NCBI GenBank assembly: GCA_018806985.1
Contig: JADANN010000464.1
Span: 1,929,654-1,993,653 of the forward strand
DNA: 64,000 nt
From: Angiostrongylus vasorum
Taxonomy: Eukaryota > Nematoda > Chromadorea > Rhabditida > Metastrongylidae
Direction of reading: 5' to 3'
Part shown: positions 57,881 to 64,000 of the stretch, piece after piece
Position numbering within the stretch: position 1 is the first letter of the stretch
Layout of the letters: every line of letters starts with the position of its first letter
Notes under the pieces: generated by a model
Seen by the model: the letters and a program-made list of their open reading frames with translations, nothing else
The model's database searches: none
What the model was told of the DNA's origin: nothing
Made by a program: the position numbers and the translations under genes

Positions 57881-60125
57881 TTTATATATATTACTCTAAA
57901 ATAGTGTGACAGAAATGCGAATTTCATTGTGGACAATCCCATGAGACGCAGGAAGCAATATCTGCGTTGAAACTGACTGGAATCTGTTGAATATTTTAGT
58001 ATCAATCGACCAAACATTTTCAAACAATGAGCAACCTTTTCGTCAAGCTTTCTTTTCTGAGCCAACGCTTTGTAGACGCCATCTCTATAATGCGTTGCTA
58101 ACTTATCCTGTTCATCCTAAAAGTAGAAAAACCAACGATTACCAACTATTATTAAAAGCGTGAAAAGCTAAAGATGGCAACACTACTTGCCTCTTCTTTC
58201 CATTTTTGCTTCTGAAGTCGCTCCAAGTGTTCCCTGTCGTTACCATATTTTACTTGCAGATCTATCGCACTCATTCCAAAATTTTTCGCCATTTTTTTCG
58301 TAGCCTGAAAAACCTAGGGTGTGACTTTGTTACTTCTATTTAATATCGCAGAGCGTACCATATCATGGTAGCAACACCGTTCTTTCCGCATTGCGAGATA
58401 AATACTAATAACTGGGAAGAAAAAAAACTAAAGATAATTTTTAGATAATAGATGGGAAAAAAATAAAACTATTTTAGATAACCAAAAAAGACCGGCTGGG
58501 AGAAAAGAAGAACAAGTGCCTCAGTGGTGTCACGCGTAACGTGAGCTCCCGGAAAGGGTAATCGCAGCTCGATCTAGCCTAGGATCCAAGTATTGCAAAT
58601 ATCCCAGCATCATCGCGGTTCTATTTCATATGATGCCTTGCTATGGGAAAAAATAATAGGCAGTAGATAAAAGATATAAAAAACAAAGGACAAAGCTCTC
58701 AGCGTTGATCAAACCCCTGATGGATGCTCCATGCATTCGATTTCATTAATCACTGTTAGAAGTAAATGAATGCACATCTGGCCTTTACAACTACTCGCGG
58801 GGGCCTACCGACGTATCGAGCCAGTGCTGCTATCCTCCCAGACAATGCTACCAATTTGTCGATCCCGGAGGAACTGAAGGCTTGGTGAGCCTGGAGTGCT
58901 GGGATCGATCCCATGTCTGTTGCAGAACGCTTCCGTCAACTGCACCACGCGCACCCCGAGAAAAGATGCTCATTACTAATAACTGAGTTTGAGAAAGTTA
59001 ACACAAAAAACTAAGCTCTTATTTACTTATGAGTTGATCCAAGTGCAAAATACGCAATTAAATGTTAAGTACAAAGTGAAGAATGAAAACACGTTGAGCA
59101 ATGGTAAGGCAATAAGCTGATAATCTTAACGTCCCAGGTTGTCAGAAAGTAGAAGAGTGGCAAGTTACTTTATTACTAGTGCAGCTCAGCTTGCAACTAT
59201 CGAGGAAAGCGAGTAGGCAGAATGTTTGCGCAAAAAGTAAGAGTCCCTTTGGTAGCAGTATGCTAAAACGTACTACGAGGATCGTGCTGGAATTAAGGTG
59301 TACCCCATAATAATGGAATTGCAGCACAAGTACTTCCTGATTAAATCGCACTACAACCATATTCCCCTAAGAGTTTGGCACCTCGTTGCAGCTCATGATG
59401 TTTCGGGGTGCTAAACCACGATGGATAGCCTCATCAGAGCCGCTATATTAGGAAAAACCTCGGGACCTTCATCCTGAAGCTCACGGCAGGACTCTGCGAG
59501 CTGCTTGTGGCTGTATTTTCAATAAAATGAATAAAGGGAAGGGGTATTATACAAAGTCCAAAGGGGATAAATGAAATTTACAGGTTCTCATAAGAGTTAC
59601 TCGATAATCAAATAGGCCAGAAATGAAAAAAGTCGACACGTAGAAATTAGTGAGCAGATCTTGTAAACGTTGTTTTTCCAAATTGATGCATCATTAAAAG
59701 AAACAACTGAGGAGGATTTGTTTACAAATAGCATGACAAGAAAATAGGAAAACAATCCACACCTTTCCACCGTTCGCCTGCAAACGCAGTTGGATAAGTC
59801 TTTCTTTCTCTGCTTTCTTTTTCATCAGCAGCTGACGTTCTTCTTCGGATTTCTTCGCAAGATAAGCCATTACTTTCGCCTTATCATCCTTATCATCACA
59901 TTTATCCTTCTTTGGAATTACGAACTTTCTTTCCTCCTGAATAGGTTTCGGTGGAAATATCTTCTTCTTCTTATTGAGGATTTCCGTCTTCTTAATTCTC
60001 TCCGCCTCTATACGTTTGAGTTCGGCACGTCGTTCACTATCCACTTCAGTTTTTAAGTCGTCCAGCTTCTTCGACACATTCTTGGCATTTTTGCTAGCCG
60101 TATCCAGCAGACTCATAAAGTCCAT
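46423..60125 (-). CDS. spt-2: SPT2 orthologue (histone H3-H4 chaperone), 13 exons, complete
   Basis: SPT2 (human SPTY2D1, worm SPT-2) binds H3-H4 and acts in chromatin during transcription, in the nucleus. Exons in transcript order are 60125-59763 (ATG), 58304-58191, 58116-58036, 57719-57659, 56353-56236, 55625-55527, 54867-54760, 49907-49740, 49637-49569, 48671-48613, 47973-47802, 47709-47464 and 46597-46423 (stop included). All phases match: 1,833 nt, 610 residues. The N-terminus ([12 protein letters not shown]) fits the family's MDF start. Basic, coiled-coil-prone helices follow, then a central segment with [11 protein letters not shown] (compare the family's L-N-F-x-D-L-L), a low-complexity Ser/Lys/Pro linker, and the C-terminal SPT2 domain. 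That domain has an acidic block [18 protein letters not shown] (first histone-binding helix) and [16 protein letters not shown] (second helix). Intron 2 is GC-AG. The 54759-49908 intron contains a LINE and (AT)n. Start choice: the first in-frame Met, matching the family N-terminus, with a possible trans-splice acceptor (AATACAG) just upstream. Confidence 0.92.
50465..50650 (+). repeat. SINE-2 copy (tRNA-derived)
   Basis: The head 'gcctcggtggggcattgcgtaac' resembles box A. The box B region is mutated ('gccggcttgaagccgg'). The family end 'cagatatctcaacatcattgcgg' and a tail 'aataatagacaatgaac' follow. It lies in the large spt-2 intron, next to LINE copy D. Confidence 0.7.
50810..54195 (-). mobile_element. 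RTE-like LINE copy D, degenerate
   Basis: Same family as copies A to C, oriented with spt-2 and inserted in its intron 54759-49908. Read on the - strand it has a leader (54195-53700), endonuclease (53565-52900), linker (52860-52480), RT (52468-51550, with a [13 protein letters not shown] motif and an [13 protein letters not shown] motif) and C-terminus (51480-50820). The RT active-site stretch near 51590 has lost the FADD sequence (the region reads 'ccatgtcatcaacaaaacg', encoding FVDDM). Frameshifts are scattered, and about 90 bp of the C-terminal region differs from the other copies. Confidence 0.85.
54230..54605 (-). repeat. Dispersed repeat R4, - copy
   Basis: A full-length antisense match to 10415-10805: 'ttgtgtgggccctaacataat', 'gatttgccagcatgcgac', 'accaagacggtggtggatcctgg', ending 'acaatgaggaggtaaaccgc'. 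It sits between LINE copy D and the AT microsatellite in the spt-2 intron. Confidence 0.75.
54628..54740. repeat. (AT)n / (TATACA)n microsatellite
   Basis: Two long (AT)n runs (about 54630-54664 and 54698-54737) are joined by 'acacatacacatat' interruptions. The tract ends about 20 bp from the splice donor of the spt-2 exon 54867-54760. Confidence 0.95.
55895..56145 (-). repeat. SINE-3-like repeat (tRNA-derived)
   Basis: Read on the - strand it has a tRNA-like head with box A (GGATAGCGCAGTGGTGG) and a weak box B (GAGCTCGATGCTGG), followed by a body with 'ttggagaattgagtagacc'. A related copy lies at 30620-30355. It lies in the spt-2 intron 56235-55626. Confidence 0.55.
57840..57880. repeat. 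(AT)n microsatellite
   Basis: A nearly pure AT dinucleotide run of about 38 bp in the spt-2 intron 58035-57720. Confidence 0.95.
58490..58682 (+). repeat. SINE-2 copy (tRNA-derived)
   Basis: The head is 'gtgcctcagtggtgtcacgcg' (box A-like), with a box-B-like GCTCGATCTAGCC. The end is 'atcccagcatcatcgcggttc' and the tail 'aataataggcagtagataaaa'. It abuts an inverted SINE-1 at 58690. It lies in spt-2 intron 1. Confidence 0.75.
58688..58965 (-). repeat. SINE-1 copy (tRNA-derived)
   Basis: Full-length inverse copy: 'cgttgatcaaacccctgatgg', 'gggcctaccgacgtatcgagc', 'gctgggatcgatcccatg' (box B region), ending at the head 'tgcaccacgcgcacc'. It lies in spt-2 intron 1, directly joined to a SINE-2 copy. 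Confidence 0.8.
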
Positions 60126-60544
60126 GACTGTATTAGTCAGCCAGCCAACTTGGTTCTATCCTACGCAATTCAAATCATTTTGACAATGACATGAAAGAAT
60201 AATACCGCCTCAACAAATCCATTTATACAGATCATCAAAGTATAGACCAAAAAGTTGACTGCTAAGCACGAAACAGATTTATAAACAACATCACAGGAAA
60301 ATAATCACAGATCAATCGAACGATCACCACAACTGAAAAAACATGTGGTCTGTGGGTGGGGGAAACATCTGACCCATCGCTAAAGAGTGGATAAGGAAAA
60401 CTCGGCCAAAACGAGGAAAGGACATTCGATGGGAAAAGTGAGTAGAAGGTTGCTAGCAATTGAAAAGCTTTAGTGCTGAAATGGTGAGGAACTGCCTCAG
60501 AATGCTTCGAAGCTTTTCACATGTATATGAAGAAAGAGGGAGAG

Positions 60545-60825
60545 GGGGCGTCTGTAGGGCGCAGTGGTCAGATACGCCCTGCAATACATGGGATCGACCC
60601 CGGCACCTCAGGCCCACCACGCCTTCCTTCTTCCAGGGTCGGCGATTGGTGCCAGGCTTGTCTGGTAGGATAGCAGCACTGTCTCGATACAACGATACGC
60701 CACCGAGAAGCATTATGAAGGCCAGATATGCATTTAATCACTTCCATCGATGCTTAACAAAGTCGAACGCATGGCGCACCCTCCACGGATTGATCAACGT
60801 CGAGAGCTTCATTCTTTTCATCCTT
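60545..60825 (+). repeat. SINE-1 copy (tRNA-derived)
   Basis: The head is 'ggcgtctgtagggcgcagtgg' with box B GGGATCGACCCCGG. The full body ends 'tcgagagcttcattctttt'. It lies about 400 bp upstream of the spt-2 start codon, in antisense to spt-2. Confidence 0.8.
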
Positions 60826-60954
60826 CATGAAGGGAAGGGTGATAACTAAAATTTGGCAAATAATGACGGGATGTAACTCTTCAAAGGACTGCGGCGCGAT
60901 AGCATGTCATGAATCATCTTCGAAACGACCAGAAGGAAATTGGAAAGGTCACGG

Positions 60955-61270
60955 GTAAAACCACAAGAATGCTGAGATGTCAGAAAGCACATCGGGCTCG
61001 GCTTCGAGCATTTAACAGGGTAATCGCGCCAGATCATTCTCATTCACGGTTGATTGCTGATAGCATAGTTAGGGTTAAAAACTGGTAAAGCGAAAGGGAA
61101 AGCGAGGGCCTCGGTTGCTGAGGTGGATAGAACATAAGCTTCAGAAAAATGGTAACCGCGTGTTCGAAGCCTACCTGGGCATATGAGTTTGAATCGTATC
61201 TCAACATTTGTGTTGTTCACGTAGTACCCTCCCATGAAAAGAAAAGAGTAGGTATTAAAAAAAAGTTTAA
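60955..61270 (+). repeat. SINE-2 copy (tRNA-derived)
   Basis: It contains the upstream SINE-2-associated block 'cattctcattcacggttgattgctgatagc', then the head 'gagggcctcggttgctgaggtgg', a box-B-like GTGTTCGAAGCC, the end 'atctcaacatttgtgttg' and the tail 'gagtaggtattaaaaaaaagt'. Confidence 0.7.
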
Positions 61271-61439
61271 AATTTTTAGAATTAAATTCTGCATAAACGT
61301 GTAAACGGGCGGGAAGGGCAGCAGTAGTGATGCGGTTCATTATTAATAAGGCGTTTTAACAAAAGCGCCAGGGCTCAGAAACGCTCTCATTCCCTCACCG
61401 AGTAACTGATGTCAAACATGTCACGGCCGCTCTTATTTA

Positions 61440-61475
61440 CAACACTCAACAATCCTAAGTGTCGTAAGCTTGTCC
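61440..61475 (+). pseudogene. Truncated 5S rRNA 3' end
   Basis: The sequence 'aatcctaagtgtcgtaagctt' matches the 3' end of nematode 5S rRNA (family 'gaatcc.ggatgttgtaagct'). It is followed by a spacer (about 61475-61640) that is repeated after the next 5S-like unit, so this is the broken left edge of a tandem unit. Confidence 0.55.
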
Positions 61476-61640
61476 AGTTGTGCGCTTAGAGAATACGAAT
61501 CTTAGCAGTTGGGGTAATTTCAAGTGGGACTTTTCAACAGGTCAACGGTGGTACCTGATCAGGACCTTTTCTCATATACTATACTCACTCTAATTAATCA
61601 GAGCAATTCTCCTAGAAGCTTTACAAAAATGCGACGGACC

Positions 61641-61765
61641 ATTGTCGACCATAGTCATATCACGTTGAAAGCACGCCATCCTGTCCGATTTGGCAAGTTA
61701 AGCAACGTTGAGCCCGATTAGTACTTGGACTGGAAACGGACCGGGAATCGTAGATGTCGTAGGCT
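61641..61765 (+). rRNA. 5S rRNA gene-like sequence, probably a pseudogene
   Basis: The stretch contains 'catatcacgttgaaagcac', 'ggcaagttaagcaacgttga', 'ttagtacttgga' and 'gggaatcgtagatgtcgtag' in the 5S order and over the expected 120-nt length. The internal A-box and C-box regions are readable. Differences from the nematode consensus I know (a small insertion near the start, substitutions at both ends) suggest a decayed copy. The flanking spacers (61490-61640 and 61785-61925) are similar to each other, so the unit is about 295 bp. SINE derivation from 5S (SINE3 type) is an alternative. Confidence 0.65.
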
Positions 61766-61959
61766 TTTCCACATTGCGCTTAGGGGAACTCGCGTATTGG
61801 CAGTTGGGTTAATTTCAAGTGGGACTTTTCAACAGATCAACGATGCTACCTGATCAGCACCTTTTTCTCATTTACTCACTGTCATTAGGCAGAGTGATTC
61901 CCTTAGAAAGTACGGAGAAATGCAACGCATCTCGTTCTGCAGACAGCAAGATCTTGACG

Positions 61960-64000
61960 ACGAAGTAGATAGCAAATTTCGCATGTTTTTTGATGGAGAC
62001 TCTCAAAGTCTTTAACCGCTATCGCGTGAGAAAGTTCGGTTCCAGCCTCACAGCATCGCAAAAAATCTGGTATGCGATAGGTTTGTGAACTAATAAAGTC
62101 GGAAACTATTAGATAGTGATAAGGGTAGAGTTTGTATGATAATTTCTCGCCATCAAGATGTTGAGATAACGTAAAAACATCTTGAAGACGCTTCGCTTTA
62201 TAAACGCATCAACTGAAAAGGAATTCAAAGGTCAAACAACGAATGGGCACAAGTGGTATGCGCAGCAGCTTTATAACCATCAAATATTTCGCATTTAAGA
62301 TCGAAGTGCCAACTTGTCCCGTCTTTTACTTACTTATCAAAACCCATAAGTTAAGACCGGCTGATGATCTGGCGTCTACCGACCCCTCCACCTTTAAAGT
62401 TAGATCCATCATCAGTTGTGTAGACGGGCCTACGGATAGAACTGCTTGGTTTATAAATCTAATTCTCAACCAGTTGCTTAAACACATACCAGCCCATCTC
62501 ACGAACACCCAAATGTTCCTAGATCGTCTGCGTCACGCACGTCCCAAAAAGCGCGTACGTTATGGAGTCGTTCTACATTACCGCCCTTTACACTAACGTG
62601 TCGAAGCCATCCGCGAGCTTCTTGAACAACATGAAGGAATAATAAACATGTATGGCTTGTCGATTCAGCAGCTCATGGCCCTCTTAAAGGTCTGCCTGAA
62701 CTGCTTGATCTTCAGATGGTCCGGGAAATATTACGCACAGATAAGAGGGTTGACAACATGACAGCGATTGGCACCAACCCATGCCGTTGCCTTTATGGCT
62801 AGGGTGGAAGCACCAGTTATCGATCTCAGGCAATTACTCTATTGCAGATATATAGACGATTGCTTTGTCATCTGCCCCACACAAGAGGAGATGGACAAAT
62901 AATCTGAGTTATTGAACGAACAGTCAGAGTAAATAAAATTCACCTTAGAGGTACCAAAGGAAAAACTGGCTTCCATTTTTGAAAGTTCAAATTAACCTAT
63001 CCGAAAGCGGCTACATTAGAAAGTGGTACCGAAAGCCAAGTAGTAAAAACATAGCGGGTCATTACCTCTCCTCTTACCACTCACCCATCAAAAGGGCGGT
63101 CATAAGGAATATGTTTCGAACCGCCACCAGCGTGTGCACATGTAGAGAGGAGAAGGAAGAAACCTTGAAATTGGAGCCACAAATAGCCATTTCGAATGGC
63201 TACAAAACTGTACCTTCTCAGCATAGGCATAAAAGAAAAAGCACGTCCGAAACGATAATGCTTGGGAATACAAAGCTCCGTTCATCTTACCCATTATTTC
63301 GAATACAAAGCTCCGTTCTCTTGCCCATTATTTCGAACGAAAGAAGTGCAGGTAGAAAACGTTGCTTAAGAAGGGCGGGTCTAGGGAATTCGGTAAGAGT
63401 GGTAGAAATACCACCGGACTCTCTAAAGTACCAGCTAGTTCGCAACCACCTATATGGTCGCCCGTGTACAACGAAAACCTGAATAATTCGCCCTAACGGT
63501 AGAGATGGCGGTTGCATGAGTTCTGGTGTGATATACATAATTTCTTGTAAAGTGTGTGGGACGAATACGTTGGGGAAACGGATAGACCTCTCTGCGTCCG
63601 CTTAAAAGGACACCTAGCCGGGAAATCTAAATTAAAACCAAACACTCCCTAGGTGCGCATAGGACACAGAAACATAACGGAGAAGATTGTAAAGTAGAAA
63701 TCATTGTCCTCGCTCAGGAATCCAAGACATCGACGCCTGAAACTTTTGAAGCGTTTTGGTTAATTCCAAAAATCCAAAAAATGAGCCGAAAGAAGAAGTG
63801 TCTTGTTATCAGGCTCGACCTCGCAACATACTTCAGGCTGATTCAATGACCTGACCCAAGCACATTTCTCGCCCATGTATTACTCTGTATGGCTGCTCTC
63901 CACCAATTAATAGGAATACTTGCCAAGAATGAAACCCATTGGTGTTTAAAAGAAGCTGTTTACTACGCGAGTGCAAATTTATGTGTTAAGTCCTATCTGC
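61960..64000 (+). mobile_element. Penelope-like element 2, defective, runs off the window
   Basis: Coding remnants in order are FYLLIKTHK and VRSIISCVDGPTDRTAWF (62310-62460), an HIPAH.TNTQ stretch, and the catalytic box CRYIDDCF at 62843-62866 with the intact YIDD. A stop codon falls soon after. SESGYIRKWYRKPSS (63000-63045) and the Cys-containing linker follow. The GIY-YIG domain reads EYVGETDRPLCVRLKGHL at about 63558-63615. The C-terminal stretch (63720-63850) resembles the fragment at 22740-22900. The frame is interrupted at several places. The 3' tail lies beyond the right edge. Confidence 0.8.

Noticed and set aside
61495..61530. Functional SL1 RNA gene in the 5S-like spacer
   Set aside because: There is no GT donor after the SL-like 20 nt and no Sm-binding site downstream.
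1..64000. Bacterial-type defence system, CRISPR array or integrated virus
   Set aside because: There are no evenly spaced short repeats, operon-like gene runs, capsid or envelope genes, or LTR pairs. All mobile DNA recognised is of LINE, Penelope, mariner or SINE type.

Overview
The window is animal nuclear DNA, most likely from a clade V (strongylid, hookworm-like) nematode. The evidence is compact exons with nematode-type acceptors (TTTTCAG or TTTTAG) and host proteins that read as nematode orthologues. Introns are packed with decayed RTE-type LINEs, Penelope-like elements, mariner relics and tRNA-derived SINEs, of the kind I associate with hookworm genomes. No bacterial operon, CRISPR array or phage module is present. 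The species call is an inference.

Three host genes could be rebuilt exon by exon with consistent splice phases. (1) On the + strand, about 278-15809, lies a single-pass membrane protein with one Sushi/CCP domain; its 5' end is uncertain. (2) On the - strand, 27664 to 17623, lies a GH37 trehalase with seven recognised exons and about 540 residues; the signal-peptide exon was not found. Genes 1 and 2 converge and are separated by 1.8 kb. (3) On the - strand, 60125 to 46423, lies a complete 13-exon, 610-residue orthologue of the histone chaperone SPT2 (SPTY2D1; spt-2), including one GC-AG intron.

Nearly all the remaining recognisable DNA is transposon-derived. RTE-like LINE copies lie at 776-4205, 13290-14990 (old), 19325-22075, 38985-43870 (one copy inserted into another) and 50810-54195. 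Penelope-like elements with RT and GIY-YIG domains lie at 33470-35720 and 61960-64000, with a fragment at 22490-23165. Mariner transposase relics lie at 31540-31980 and 38165-38830. At least two tRNA-derived SINE families, a possible third, and a 390-bp dispersed repeat fill introns and spacers. Several are arranged as long inverted repeats that would fold into hairpins. A degenerate 5S rRNA tandem unit sits just upstream of the right-hand Penelope element.

The genes do not form a pathway or operon. Their lengths (about 15, 10 and 14 kb for coding sequences of about 0.65, 1.6 and 1.8 kb) come largely from transposon insertion into introns. The most noteworthy points are the LINE-in-LINE insertion with a probable target-site duplication, the Penelope copies with a mutated catalytic motif and ribozyme-like tails, a Trp-to-Arg change in the trehalase catalytic motif, a 12-bp-period E-box array upstream of trehalase, and the 5S-derived duplication. 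I found no convincing undescribed multi-gene system.
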